Shown piece by piece: positions 30,528 through 44,217 of a DNA stretch of 64,000 nucleotides; position 1 is the stretch's first letter; every line of letters starts with the position of its first letter. The stretch spans positions 62,001 through 126,000 of the forward strand of contig KN834821.1 in assembly GCA_000827265.1 (NCBI GenBank). Direction: 5' to 3'. The DNA is from Collybiopsis luxurians FD-317 M1. Lineage: Eukaryota; Basidiomycota; Agaricomycetes; Agaricales; Omphalotaceae. The notes below the pieces were generated by a model, which saw only the letters and a program-made list of their open reading frames with translations, had not been told where the DNA came from and did not search any database. The translations under genes were made by a program, and so were the position numbers.

Positions 30528-31820
30528 TCAAGGAGAGTCAAGGTCTTCGTTCGGGCCCACTATCTCGGTAGCTTGGAAGGTGTCGATAAGAGGAGACGTG
30601 TCTCTGCTTATAAGGATAATCATGATGGCAGGATAACACGACTAGGAAAATCATTCATTAACATCTCAGCGGAGAGAAAGATTGAAGCATGTACTCACAA
30701 ATGCGGTAATTGTTAGGGAAACAATGACATGGAAGGCTTTTGTTACGACTACGTATGCATCCATTATAACGAGGACGACATATGTAGCCTGAATCGCGCA
30801 ATAAATGGCTCCTGACTCAACCATTAGAAGTAGAAGATTTTCAGCTTTACTTCTTTTGTGCAGTGAGATTTCTGCCATCATCCGACGGTGACTCCTAATA
30901 CATTCTAGACTGTAAGAATCAGGTGGCTGCACTTGAAAATCAGACCACTTGCCATGCCATCCACGCAATCAAACCCGTTGCTAACATGTTTACAACAAGA
31001 GAAAGCAGATTCGATAGCCAGTCCAAAACTGTGCTTGTGGATGCTTCTGATAGGACCTGAGTGTCAATCCAGATGCAATCTGCAATATTGATTCCTATGT
31101 GGCGCCCCGCGTTCAGTGAATATGTCTATCACTATACTAACCACTCACCAACGTTAGCGATCATGAGAAATGCAAGAGCGAATTTGGGAAGCCTAGAATC
31201 TTGGAAGAGAGTCCATGCCCTCCAAACTACAAGACCATCACTCAAAAGCAGCTAAGCCGCACAGTCAGATTACGAAACGACAGATCAACAGGGATCCCAG
31301 CAAACTTACAGTAATAGTTCCTGCCCATGATTGCATATACTGCGATGGCAAAGCCCTTGCGTCCGATCTCTCGACTTCAACCTGGAAGCCTCCTGGTCCT
31401 GCAATTACTTCAACGAGCGTATACTTAGTAGATACCAAGTCTACGACCACGCCGCAAAGTAGTTCCCAGGTAAAACCAACGTATATTGTAATCAGGCATG
31501 CAAAGAGTGTGATACGTGAGCGGGTCCAGGATTTGGTCCTATAAATTGAAGACGCCAAAATGAATAAAACGCTTGATTAGAAAATTGAAGCAACTATTTC
31601 CAGCATTTCATACGTTATGATCTGGGCAGCAATCAGTGTTGCTAGAACAAATAAACCTGGAAGAAATAGACCGTTTATTAGGCAGCTGACATGAAACGAG
31701 CAGTTGGAGCCACATGAATCTATACTTACCATAGCCAACCAATGTTACTATCTGGGTGATAGTGTTGTAGAAAGTGAGAGAGCCGAAATCAGCAAGAATC
31801 TCTTGGTCTTCTGGAGTCAT
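30528..31820 (-). CDS. agaricomycete-type seven-transmembrane integral membrane protein, intact
   Basis: From the ATG at 31820: MTPEDQEILADFGSLTFYN, then LFVLATLIAAQII, SRITLFACLITIYVGFTW, LLLSDGLVVWRAWTLF, LVVNMLATGLIAWMAWQ, HRRMMAEISLHKRSKAENLL, a VESGAIYCAIQ helix, and a last exon YPAIMIILISRDTSPL ending at the TGA at 30528-30530. Clear exons: 31730-31820, 31614-31656, 31310-31538 and the last at about 30528-30640; exons in between are short. This is a basidiomycete-expanded family with the VESGxIYC motif, function unknown, possibly sensory. No disabling change seen. A 623-bp piece of it is repeated in inverted orientation at 19,969, and a decayed paralogue lies upstream at 33,250-34,547 on the same strand. 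Confidence 0.82.
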
Positions 31821-33249
31821 GGCTGATGTATGCAACGCCCTGAATGGGAGACATTCTCAATGGCGACTTTCTACTTATACGATGCTCGCAAGGAACCCTA
31901 TCCAGTTACGATAATGTTGGTCGGAAGTTCCCATCTTTGATTAACCTTCAACATGAAGGTAGGCACAATCATATTCTACAAGCTCCGAGATGGATGGGAT
32001 CTGAGTCGTGTAAACATACTTCCTGACACGAAAGATCCAGCTCCGGAAAGCTAGAGGAGTCAGGTCCCAAAAATTCTTTCGCTCGCCGGAATTACAAACA
32101 GGCAATGGGCATATCATCACGTCCGTTGAATCAAAGACTCTGTCATAACCTGGCAGGCCGTTATTCTTTTACCACAGCATTTTCAATCGATAATGCCCGC
32201 AGACCGGATTTAAATACTGTTTTGACTGTTTTGACTGTTGACAGAACAGCTGGCATGTTACTAACCCGAATAAAGCGAGATCAATAATCGACCTTGACTA
32301 GATACTGAGCAGAGCCTTTCTGTTGTTCAGTACGCATTGCCTGGATCCACTTTATTACGAGTAAAATAGTGGATGCAGAACTTTTCCAGAAAAGAAGTCA
32401 GGAGCCGTTCTTTCTCTGAGTCTTCGGTACATACTCAACGTCAATCTGTCACCTCACTTGCACCTCACGAAAATGCAATATGCTTCTCAGGTTGTGGGCG
32501 AGGATCATATGGACATGTCACTTTTCCATTGATGGGCGCAAGGGACCATGGACGGCGAAAGCCGCAGGAACCTAGATTAGCAGGCTAGTTTTCCGATGAC
32601 TGGGCCTTAACGAAACCAATTGAATTTCTGCCAAAACAGAAATCCGGCATTTGAGAGAAAATAACATATTGAAATTTGTCTGTGTGCCCTCATCTTATAC
32701 TGCATCGGCAAGTCATCATCGTTTCTCATGGACTAGGCTGTCTAGGCAGATTTATGCCTTTGATTCAGTTCTCGAACGAGCCTATGGCGGACTGGCATAA
32801 CAATCTGAATATCTCTCAGTCCTAAGTAAGGGTAGTCATTGTCAGAAATGGGCTAAGCCAGAATATTTCATGCTCTATGCACAGCAGTAATGCATCTCGT
32901 TGGTTAGTCTAGCTCTAAAGTTCTTCCTCCTGATATAACATATTTGTAATCATTATCATATACTTTGAAAGCTGCGTTGCAATTTCAACCCATAGACCTT
33001 GGTAGCTGAAGTGTTGTATTCAGAAAGGAGTTTTTTCCCCTTCTAATAGTGGTTTTAAAATAGTCCTTTGACTCTTATTATCGCTTGCATAAAATTTTTA
33101 TTTAAGTACGGACCTCCCTACTGGGCCCGCCATTGTCTGCGTGATATTTAAGGTATCGGTAAGAGCGGAGCTACCTTTACTTAGTAAATTGATTACTGCA
33201 GCAGAATAGCACGACTGTAAAGTTTATGAATTGACACTAGGTATGCCTA
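31821..33249. other. intergenic, nothing recognised
   Basis: Short ORFs only (for example 32,373-32,588), without known motifs. Presumably contains the promoter of the 7TM gene. Confidence 0.5.
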
Positions 33250-34547
33250 TAGAAACCTTTGCGTTTGCACTCACAGCTGTAGTGACGGATATAGCCGTTA
33301 TAAAATGTACAGCTTACATGACCTCCACATAAGCATCCAACAGGACGACGACATAAATCATCTTCATTGCGCAATATACGGTCCCTGACAGAACGAGCAG
33401 TAGTAAAAGTCTAATAGATGCTCAGCCCTACTTCTTTTGTACATTGAGGCATCTTCAAGCATACGGCGATGAATCCTAATCCGTTTCAGATTGTTAGAAT
33501 CACATTGCAGAGTCTGGTAATTATCCATGTACCATGCCATCCAAGTGATCCCTGTCACTCGCAAATTTAAAGCCAGAGGAAGTACACTCGATAACTAGTC
33601 TCAAACTGAAGACTTGAATGCTTCCGAAGTACCCCATGTCATTCCAGATGCAGTCAGCGACATTAATCCCAATGGGACAGTTTGAGACGTATTCAATAGG
33701 CATCTTTGATGTCTCTTAGCCTGTCAATTGCTCGCCGATATTTGCTATCGTTAGTAATGCAAGTACAATTTTGGGGAACCTGAAACTTTGGCAGAGAATC
33801 CGCGCTTTTCATAAAACAAGAGCCTCACTCAGAAACAACTGAGATATAGACCCAAAGCCTCGGGAAAAACACTCGCAACGTTGAACCCAGTCCACCTACA
33901 TTGGCTGTCACTGCCCATGATGGCATATATCATAATGGCAAAGCCTTTTTTGTTGCTATTTCGACTTCTGCTTCAAATCCTTCTTGTCCCGTGTGAGGGC
34001 GCTGCCAAACCCTCTGTATCGGGCAATCGGAGGAAAGTGCGAGGAGGATCAATAGCCGGATAATGGTGTTGATTCGAGGGGCGTACATAATTGTAGTTAC
34101 CGAGTATATATAGTACGTAGGATATGAAATATGTGTGGTGGAGCAGCGATCTGTGCCCTTACATCCCGCGATGACTCGAACCAATGTGTATTTCATAGAT
34201 ATCAATTTTCAAATCGGATAACGAGAAGTACATAAAGGACTTCCCATGTGAAGCAGATATATATTGTGGATAGGGAAGCGAAGAGTGCAATGAGTGAGTC
34301 CAGGCTGTCCTTTGAAGTCAAGCAATTCAGCACAATCTTGCTATGCCGAACATTCATACGCAAGATTTAAGTGGTAATTATCATTCCTAAAACAAATGTG
34401 TCTGAAAAAAGTGTACAATTAACCGGAACAATTTCAAGGTCACGACATCAAGGTACTTAAGGTAGCCCATCGCCGTAACTATTTGATAGTGTTGTAGTAG
34501 GTGAGGGAGCTAAAAGCAACGATTATCTGCTAGTCTTTTGCAGTCAT
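33250..34547 (-). pseudogene. decayed paralogue of the 7TM gene at 30,528
   Basis: Former start at 34547 reads MTAKD then TAG, and a second TAG follows after SSLTYYNTIK, where the intact paralogue reads MTPEDQEILADFGSLTFYNTITQ. Downstream blocks are still readable in several frames: STKYTLV-like (ISMKYTLVRVIAG), EGFEAEVEIATKKALP, GLVLWKARILCQSF, ITWMAWYMDN and HRRMLEDASMYKRSRAEHLL. Same strand and tandem with the intact gene. Non-functional. Confidence 0.82.
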
Positions 34548-36288
34548 GATCAGGTAGGGAAAACCTTACATGGGTATTATCGTCAGCCTGTTCTTATACT
34601 CGAGGCAGATAGAGCAATCAAAAGGATAAAGGTAGGCACAATCATTCTTCATGAAGTCCGAGATGCATCATTTTGTGTTGCGTTCTGACGAGTATCCTAA
34701 CAGGCTCCGAGAGAGAAGATACTCGGCTTAGCAGAGTCGAATAAAAATGACTTCGATCACTAGTCTTTTTCCACTAACTTTACCTTCCATCCTACTTTTG
34801 GATGTCTATAACGAGATCCGGCCTGAAACTTGCTGATGATGTTCTCCTAGAACGATCGCCTTTCGGTCCCTCGAATGCACCAAGCGCATATTTTCCCGTC
34901 TAAATTATGGCAGCCGTCGTCGTTCAACTGCCAATCTTTAGTTGACAGAAACAGCAGGTCGGAGAGGCATGGACTGAACGGAGTTGAACATCTTTCTCCG
35001 AGGTGTACTGGGCGGAGTAATTTGGCCGAACTTGAAGACTCCCCTTGTTCACTTAAAAACTGCCTCTTAGTCTGTATCGAGCTTGCGCACTCTCATTGGT
35101 CAAGCAAATAGAGTTACGAAGAGTTCGTAATCAAAACAGCAACTGTTCGCTTCCCTTTACTTACTCACACAATGTCCATCTATCGATTAATAAAAGAAAC
35201 GTTGAATGCCATGGTCTCTGAATCAGTAAGTTTCAAGTGTGCATACTGATTCGTACATGTGAGCAGCATATCATTTCCTGCCCGCCGCTTTACATGAGGC
35301 AGTGGCTCGTATAATGCGATGACACTCTTCTATTCAATCTGGACGCTGTTTCTCGGTTCGAAAGAACTGATCGGAGCCCAGAAACCGCTCTGAATAAATC
35401 ATGTCCAGGTCAGGAAGTGAAGTGATTGTTTCAGACGAATCCAGTGGGAAAAGAGAGATGTTCATCTTTCAGAAGCGCCGTACATAATATCAGCTGAGGA
35501 AGATTGATATTGAAGTTCTGTTGGTATCCAAGTCCTGTTGGGACGAGTTATGTGTCGAATATGTTGGGGGTCTGAGGAATAAACTATGTACAACATTCAT
35601 ATTCTACAAGAAAGCCACCATACATACTGATGATGGGGGTATATAAAAATTCCGTCATAAAAGAATGTTAGGATGGGCATCTTACCTTGGGAAAAGTATT
35701 GAAGTTGAGGCAGACATTCACAGCTCTAGCCTCTCAATGAGCTTTTCTTGGAGTATCATGATCGCAAGAAATGAGAATGGATGCTCAACAGGCGGTAATA
35801 GGCTAACAGCATCTTGATTGAAGGATATGTTCATGTCCATATTCGATGGGCAGGTAGTAAGACATCAAAATTATTTTTACTTCATTCTTTCTCCTGCACG
35901 GGCACAGCAGTGAAAGAGTGGATCTCGCTTGCCCAACAGCCCAGCCCGGTACATCGCACAGGAGATTGGTAGAGTGTTACATATACTGTAAATTAAGAGA
36001 CTCTTTGAAGTTTGAACCTTACTTCCTCACCCTAATAACGGAGGCGCCTTCATCAGCAGCAAGCAACGTGCTTGGACATGTGAGTGATCCTTTCATGGAA
36101 CAAGGCTTTCGCGCACAGCTCGCAAGCAGTAACGACATTTCTGAGTGGCTGTGCCGGCTATACTATATGCGACATAGCCGTCCACAGACATAGCGTGAGC
36201 CCAGTGCAGCACTGCGAATTTGCTCAAACATTACCCACTGGTGGGTGTGTATAATGCAAATTCATAGACAATACAGAAATTATAAATG
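34548..36288. other. intergenic; direct repeat of 59,255-60,800
   Basis: No gene confirmed. From 35,627 to the arm edge it matches 59,255-59,587 and then 60,507 onward in direct orientation, about 85-90 percent by eye. An ORF at 35,918-36,193 has a counterpart in the other copy that stays in frame across a 9-nt indel, which may be chance. Confidence 0.55.
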
Positions 36289-36541
36289 AACTTCAAAAAT
36301 TGCAGTTCTGTCCCTACATAACTATCTTGATAACTTTTGCCAATTGTACAACCCAGACACTGTCCTAACCAATTGAACTTGAAAATTGTCCTGCATTAAA
36401 TACAGTGAACTGAACTCCCATTTAGACCCAGGCATATTTTTTGTGCACCCCCATCAGTATCAGCTCCACACCTTGAGTTTTAAAGTTGATCATTGTCAGT
36501 GACAATACTTTCTTCTTTGATCCACGAAGCATTAGGTCTCA

Positions 36542-37568
36542 ATGTTCCTTTTGTTCTTTGTCCTTGCTTCCTCATTCTTCCCACTGCCCTTGAACCAATT
36601 TATGCAGTCTCCAGCAATTCCTCTGGCCATATGATCACCTTACATTTAGGCTTGCTTACCAGTTCAACAATGGCCCAATTTCTGGACCACTCAGCACATA
36701 TGTTTTATTGTCCATAATATCTGATCTTGTGTAATCAAACAACTTTGGTGTTACTAGATTTTGGGATGGGGTGGGTTGCTGTGTGTTGATGGCCTATTTT
36801 ACAGCTGGCTGGGCCAATATGATAGACTTACGCTTAACAACAATGCTACCCTAAATGCTGCGACTTTGAATAGCTACCAGGTCACCCCCACTTGTTCTGT
36901 TTTGAGTTTAACAGCCGGGGCCATGGCCATAAATATCACTTTTCTCAGTCCCATTGAGGTAAACGAGTAACCCTGGATTGGTCATCTCTCCGGTTTTGAT
37001 CTCCCTGTTTTTTTTTTTTTTTCTGTTCTGTTTTTCCTACAGCCTGATGACCTAGTCCTATAATATTTTCCATTCACTTATATTTATTTTGAAGCTGCCT
37101 CGATAGACGGAAATTCTCATTTACTTCAAGTGTACCAAGACATTAATGGAGGTCAGTTTTGGTTTCAGTTTGGCTTGTCACTGACACATTATTCCTGTTG
37201 CCAGAGTGGATATTGTCCAACATTACTGACTTCATGCAGTGGAATACCGCCACAAGCAATACCATTCTATTCCATCAAGCATGGCATTCTCCGCCTGAAC
37301 CTATGACTGAAGCTGAGAATATGACGGAGGATGGAGTGGTATACCATGTCACAAATACAGTGCATTATTCTACTCGCTTACAAGTTCGCTTTAGCGAAAA
37401 GAATTCTAGAGAAATGGTGTTACTTATCAAACGGGGGCAGCAAATTCTCTACAGGAAGCCTTTCTTAGTAATGGCAAGTTAGATAATAGTCAGAATACCA
37501 CATCTCAAGCGATCAATGAATGGGTACTTTCTATCTATGGCTTTTTCTCCTAGAATCTCAAACTTAGA
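36542..37568 (+). pseudogene. truncated glutaminase pseudogene, right arm
   Basis: Mirror partner of 18,662-19,714. The former start codon at 36542 opens MFLLFFVLASSFFPLP, then exon 1 carries TGA and TAG stops where the intact copy at 60,997 has CGA and CAG. The VDGLFYSWLGQYD, MAINITFLSPIE and ITDFMQWNTATSNTILF exons follow. Homology to a complete gene breaks off near 37,568 just before the FPVLAFS exon, at the same place as in the left arm, so truncation predates the duplication. A long T run lies in the second intron. Confidence 0.88.
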
Positions 37569-40500
37569 TTTTGTACAGTATGTATGAGTCAGGATGCATG
37601 CACAGACCCAGCATTGCTTTAATATGTGAGTACAAAGTCCATAATGTAATTATTCATTCACTTGAACCATTATACAATGGTGGTCACATTCATGACATGC
37701 TCATTTACTTCTTGCTGGTTCTTTCAATTTCCCTACACCTGTTGAATAACAAAGAAGTTAGAACAGAGTAGCAATATGCTGTTTATACAGTGCTTGCACA
37801 AACTCAGATGCTCAAAGTTAGGGCATCACAGGTGGGTCATGTCATGACCTTTACATTCAAATAGATAGATATACAAACACTAGGCAAGAGCTCAGCCATG
37901 ATGTCTGTACTGTAAGGTCTATAATTGAGACCAAGTCAATAATGATAATAGTTGAAGATAGTAATTCAGGCTCTTTCCTCGAGTTGTTTATAGCTAAGAA
38001 TGTTTCTGGAATACTTATTCCACTAAGTACTACAATTTAGAAAATGAGTCAAATGGAGGAAAGTAGGATACCTCAAATTTTAGAAGTATGGGTTCTGACT
38101 CAGAACTTCCGAGAGGATGAGTAAACAACTGTGTAGACATATTGGTGTGTCAATACACAGGACATCATTGATCTGCAATAGTTTGACCATTCAACTAAAA
38201 GTGAGTAAATCTGGATAGAATCAGGACTTGTAATCTCAGCAGATGCTTGACAGCAAAATTGGATTAATAGTAGTAATGAATTGGTGAGATATATGCACCT
38301 GTAAAGACTAAGATGAGGATCTACAATCTGAGAGACCAGGCTAATAGACAATGATTACTCAAGAATTGAGGCATTTGTGGTAAGGCATTTGGATAGTATT
38401 TTCTCAAGAGTCAAGGTCTAAGTGAAAAAATGAATTTTGAAATATGAAGATGCTGACGGTCCTTCATGTCAGTAAAGTGATATTTTGCCAATCAACAAGG
38501 CATCTTGAGTGAGAGGATATGTTTGAAGTATGGAGGACAACAAGAATGGTCCAATATGTGAGTGCAACTATGGGAATAATAGAATTCAGAGTTGAGTCAA
38601 CACAGCTGGATTGCTAGTTAACCTGGTGTTTTAAGCTCAATCAGCCTGCTCATTTATTTTCCATATCCTCCAGTGTTCCCATGCTGGTATTGCAACAAAG
38701 ACAGTTCTGCTAATGACCCAATATGTATCCCTTGCTATACAAAGGTATATTCGGTCAGATTGACAGCTACAGCTAAAGTAAACAACATCTCGGCAATATT
38801 AGGCATATAATTCACTTGGTTCACTCAGGGAACATTAATATTCTGAGTACTGTGCAATCAGATGCATTAAAGCAAATAATCAGGCTGTAGCTTCGGCTAA
38901 AGTGAAACCTAAGATTGCATTAGTAAATAGTTGTCCTCAAACCCTTTACACCTGACTAATGTGACTGTAATGAAGACCAAAAACATGTTAAACATGTTGA
39001 AAATAAGTTTTAATGAGAGATACATTTTGCCGAGACTCGGCAGGTTATGTCAAGTGCGGGAAAAAAAAGTTACTTGCATGTAACTTTCAACTTGATTAAA
39101 TTAAAGAAGTTACTTGAAAAGTTACTTTGTGCACACTTACAGTGTCTACTTCAACTTTCAATGCCTGCTGCCAAGTTGACATTTAACTACTTAAGTATTT
39201 GGTATGTCAAAAGCTCCAATGTGTGGGTATAGTGACTTTGAGTGAGTATGACCAAGGTTCTGTTGGTAAAAATACACTTTTCTTATCCTCAAGCTGGTGC
39301 TAGGCAGAATGTTCTGCAGATGTTTCTGGCTTCAAGCTGGCTGGCTGGAACCAACTTTCAGCTATGGCAGCTTGACTTCAGCTACTTTCAGCTCCAACCA
39401 CCAGTTGGCTGGGTTGCAACACACAGCAGTTCAGTTCATGATTCAAGATTGATGGCCCTGTGGAGCTATTTGCAAGAACTTGTTACTCTATCAACTGCAG
39501 GGGTAAAGTACAGCCAAAGAGCGTCAGTATCATGCCAATTGATTCTCAAATATAACACACATCGGCCAATGTATATATTTCCGAGCATACTGTTGCTGTG
39601 GAACTGGTTGAGTTTACTCATACTTAAATTAGGAACTGTTCAAAGTCAATGGTTCTACATACGGGTCAGTGCCCGGTATGTAAAGCACATGGATAGTATG
39701 CCGAATGTATGAGCAAGTATGTGTTGAATGTACGCTCATGGTAAATTCAGGTCTGTGTAAATCTTTGCATCAGATCAGTATGATGCCTGATGTGACATTT
39801 CTAAGATACCATACCAGTGTTACGCCCATTATACATTCATATATGTGCAATTTTACTGACAAGTCTTGCAAACTTCATACACTTCCCATGCATGAACTAT
39901 ACTAAAGCCAGGTATGGGAATTGGAAAATCCAGCAAGGGAATGGATGGTAGGGTGCTAGGTATGAAATTTATGTCACCATACCATCCATATGTCTCATAC
40001 TTTTGTGAAAGTGCTGATGTGGTAGCACGCCATCCACTATCATGTCATCCGCTACTTCATCAAAAGATTCTGTTCAGCTCATTTAAATTTCCTTCCCCTT
40101 TACCAATTCTTTGCCTAGTGTCAAGGTAAAACATTTTACTTCTGCCCTGGTTACACTCATCTCAAGGGCCTTTTTGTCCAGACATAGCTCGGGCTTCTCA
40201 CCTACAGGCCATGGCGTGTTTTGTCTGAACCCAATTCCGTCAGTTTGGTGTTTCAGTGGGGTGTTGTGTCCAAACTTGGATACCTCATTTGGTAGTATTA
40301 TTATGGGATCTGCTTGCCGAATGGAATAAATCCTGGTTGTCGAATAGTTCATCTTTTGATTGACAGTTATATTCATTTAACTCTTGATACTCCAAAGTAT
40401 ATACTTGGAGTGCTTGCAATAGTACAATCACTGTTTCTTTTATATATATCATGTACTCCTGCGAGTTAATACTTTCTCACTATTTGAGAGCCTTTGAGGT

Positions 40501-40604
40501 GAGCGATTGTTATTTATTATTACTTGTGGTATAGTTATTATAATTATTGCATTACTAAGCACTCTATCAACACTCAAACTTCAACATTAGGCGAACTGAA
40601 GCTA
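37569..40604. other. non-coding spacer with remnant TIR-family element
   Basis: Mirror of 15,653-18,661. Near 39,030-39,155 it has TTTTGCCGAGACTCGGCAGG, repeated AAGTTACTT motifs and an end-like CAAAGTAACTTTTC in reverse orientation. No gene seen. The last 200 bases presumably hold the promoter of the full glutaminase gene. Confidence 0.6.
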
Positions 40605-43600
40605 ATGTTTCTCCTGTTCTTTACTCTTGTCTGGGCCTTCTTTTTGCTGGTCTTGAGTCAAGCTATCCAGCCTCCAGCAATCCCATTAGCTGTCTGGTCC
40701 CCTTATCTCCAGGCTCACTTGCCTAGCACTACTCCCGTGCAGCAATGGCCCAATTTCTGGACGACAAAGCATGTATGTATTTGCCTCAATACTTAGTGCC
40801 TAAGTTTACGCCTGAACGAAAGTGCATTACTCTAGATTTTGGGGTGGGGTGGATTACTTCGAGTCGATGGCGTGATTTACAGCTGGTTGGGTCATTTTGA
40901 GGGGGTTGCTCCTAACCTCAACACTACGCTACCAAGTGCCGCATTTAATGGCTACCAAATCACCCCCACCCGCTCTGTTTTGAGCCTTACAGCTGGAGCT
41001 ATGGCCATAAATGTAACTTTTCTTAGTCCCATTGAGGTGAATGTGCAACCTTTAATTTGTCGGATCTCCTGTCTTGACTTTGGCTCTTTGCAGTCTGATG
41101 ATCTGGTTCTACAATCTTTTCCATTTAGTTATATTTATTTTGAAGCTTCCTCTACGGATGGAAATTCTCATTTACTTCAAGTCTACCAGGACATTACCGG
41201 AGGTCAGTTTTGATTCTCTTGCTTTGGCTCAAAAATTGTTGATACTCTCTCCCGGTTGTAAGAGTGGATATCCTCCAGCATCACTGACATCATGCAGTGG
41301 AATACTACCACAAGCGATTCCATTCTATTCCATCAAGCATGGCGTTCTCTGCCTGAACTCATGACAGAAGCGAACAATATGGTGGAGGATGGAGTGGTAT
41401 ACCATGTTACAAATGCAGTGCGTTATGTTACATGAGCATATGTTCTGTGAGGCGAAAATTATTTCAGGGAAATGATGTCACTTATCAAACCGGAGATGCA
41501 AACCCCGTCCGTGGAGCATTTTTGACCAATGGAAAGTTAAACAATAGTCAGGATACCACTTCTCGAGCAATCAATAAGTGAGGACTGCTTTGTGTGCCTT
41601 TTTTTTCAGGGACTCTAAACTTCAATGATCTTTTTTCTAGCAGTCCTCCTGTTCTCACCATCAGCAATGACCTGGGTAACATTACATCTACTTCATCGCC
41701 AATAGTGTGGGGTATCAGTCTGGTTTGGAATCCAAACATTGTCTATACCACTGCTGTTAGAAATCAAACCCACAGGCCCTACTTTTTCACGAAATATTCT
41801 GATGTTCAAACGGCGGTAAGTCCATTTGTTGCAGTATACAGCTCCCTTCTCTATCTCTTGATGCAGATGTCGGATTTTGTGAGTAACGCTTCGGATGCTC
41901 ATCAGCGCGCAGTCAACTTGGACACAAAAATTGTATCCAATAGTAGCAAAATATTGCCCAGCTATGTGGACTTGGTTTCCTTAGCATCGCGACAAGTTAT
42001 GGCAGGATTGGAAATCCCCGTTGGGTTAGATTCCAATGGACAAGTGAACAAATCCGATGTTCTCATTTTCATGAAAGATATTGGTAATTCACGGTAAGTC
42101 CTTTTGGGTATATAACTTGACTAATGATTGATCGTTCTAAATTTGGCTTTTGGATTTGGCAAGGCGAACAAATCTAATCGAAGTATTGTATGCCGCTTTC
42201 CCAGCAATCTTATATATCAATGCATCCTGGGCTGAATATCTTCTCAAACCACTCCTGCAATTTGAGTCATCTGCACTATACAACGTGAATTTTTCTGCAG
42301 GAGATTTAGGTAGCAACTTCCCAACTGCTATAGGAAATGGTGATCCACCCATTTTCAAGGGGATGGAAAGTACGGGAGATATGTTGATTATGACATGGGC
42401 TCATGCGACGTTCAGTGGTGATGGGTCGCTGGTGTCTGCATATGTACATCTTTCGCTTGTGTCCAGCCCAATCTTTCATGATGTCATTTGGTCGTCTATT
42501 GATGTTGGCTTGATTATTTATGGTCTTTCTTTCCACGAGCAGTATTATACACTGAAAAAATGGACTAATTGGCTGATTTCGGAACACCCTTTAACACCAA
42601 ACGGATTGTAAGCTGACCACTACAAGTGTTTTTTTCATTGACTCCGCATGTTAATCTCTACAGTACCACTGCAGATGGGTTAAACAGAATTAATATGACC
42701 AACCTAGCCATCAAGGGAATCATAGCCACAAGATCGATGGCCGAAATTAGTCGAGTGGTAGGGGAGTCTGATGATTATAACAACTATTCTGTATGTTTTC
42801 ATTTCACATTTCTTTAGCGTTGATTGGTCTTATATCTGTGGCCCTTTTTCATGAAGAGTACCGCTTCTTCCTTGGCATTACAGTGGCAGAGTATTGCCGG
42901 TTCTTCTGGCCATCTGACTTCAACATATAACGATTTGAGCTCTTGGGGTTTAATTTATAATCTTTACCCCGACAAGCTCCTTGGTTTCAATCTGGTGGAT
43001 AGCAGTGTATGTCCTGAACCTTGGCTATTTAAACCTTTGAATAATTAACAACCAATTTTTTCCCCCTATAGATATATGATGATCAAACTTCATGGTACTC
43101 TAGTGAAGCTTCAAGTTCAACAGGTTGGGGTAGAATCCAGTCAACCTTATCAATTTTACTCACAGATGGTTTGCATGCATAGCTCAACCATTTGGATTAC
43201 CATTTGACAGCACTGAAGTTACGGCTATGTCACATTGGACGCTTTTCAGTGCTGCGACTGTAAGCGATGCAAACACAAGGGATTCACTCGTGTCAATGGT
43301 ACACGCAGCTGCATCAAATCAGAAAAATTTCGTTGTGTTTCCCACAAGATATAGCTCATCTGATGGGAGTCTTCAGGGAGGGGCAGCAAGGTATGCAACG
43401 GTGCTTTCTTTAACAATCTCATTGTATTATTGACTCTCTTATTCCTGAAAGTCCTGCTCAAGGAGCAATGTTTGCCCTACTGGCTCTCAAGTGAGTGTCC
43501 ACTCATTTATTTGACAACTTTAGCAATGGGGTTAATCCCTTTTACAGTCTCCAAAACAAGACAGTTAGTGCCACTCAGATCAACGGTGGCGGAGTCAGCT

Positions 43601-44217
43601 GCTTCCGCTCAAATAAGCCAAAACCGGAGCAATTGTGGGAGTGTTGTGGGTGGAGTCCTGTGCATTACCATCTTTGCCTTGGTGGTATTCTTGTGCCGCC
43701 GTCATAATGATGTGAGTAGNNNNNNNNNNNNNNNNNNNNNNNNNNNNNNNNNNNNNNNNNNNNNNNNNNNNNNNNNNNNNNNNNNNNNNNNNNNNNNNNN
43801 NNNNNNNNNNNNNNNNNNNNNNNNNNNNNNNNNNNNNNNNNNNNNNNNNNNNNNNNNNNNNNNNNNNNNNNNNNNNNNNNNNNNNNNNNNNNNNNNNNNN
43901 NNNNNNNNNNNNNNNNNNNNNNNNNNNNNNNNNNNNNNNNNNNNNNNNNNNNNNNNNNNNNNNNNNNNNNNNNNNNNNNNNNNNNNNNNNNNNNNNNNNN
44001 NNNNNNNNNNNNNNNNNNNNNNNNNNNNNNNNNNNNNNNNNNNNNNNNNNNNNNNNNNNNNNNNNNNNNNNNNNNNNNNNNNNNNNNNNNNNNNNNNNNN
44101 NNNNNNNNNNNNNNNNCACCGAGATTGAGAGAAGAGATTGCCAGTTTGAGAAGGGAATTGGAAGAGATGAATGGGAGGGTGATGATCCAGCATGAGCCTC
44201 TGCCGGAGTATTATTGA
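40605..44217 (+). CDS. gtaA: GtaA-like glutaminase with C-terminal membrane anchor, right-arm copy (gap inside)
   Basis: Same protein as the left-arm copy. Exons followed from 40605: 40605-40772, 40836-41036, 41094-41202, 41263-41417, 41468-41577, 41641-41815, 41867-42093, 42164-42607, 42664-42790, 42857-43006, 43072-43123, 43183-43390 and 43452 onward, all with GT-AG introns in consistent phase. Domain order: signal peptide, beta-rich DUF5127-like N-terminal half, then the alpha-barrel half (MLIMTWAHATF, SSWGLIYNLY, PFGLPFDSTEVTAMSHW). Near 43,640-43,700 a membrane span (GSVVGGVLCITIFALVVFLC) is followed by CRRHN. The frame leading into it changes once, and I could not decide between an intron and a frameshift. 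The coiled-coil tail ends LPEYY at 44217. An Arg to Trp change in exon 1 (CGG to TGG) fits CpG decay. Confidence 0.82.
43720..44116. other. assembly gap (397 N)
   Basis: N run inside the right-arm glutaminase, just after the membrane-span exon; homologous to part of the left-arm gap. Confidence 0.99.
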
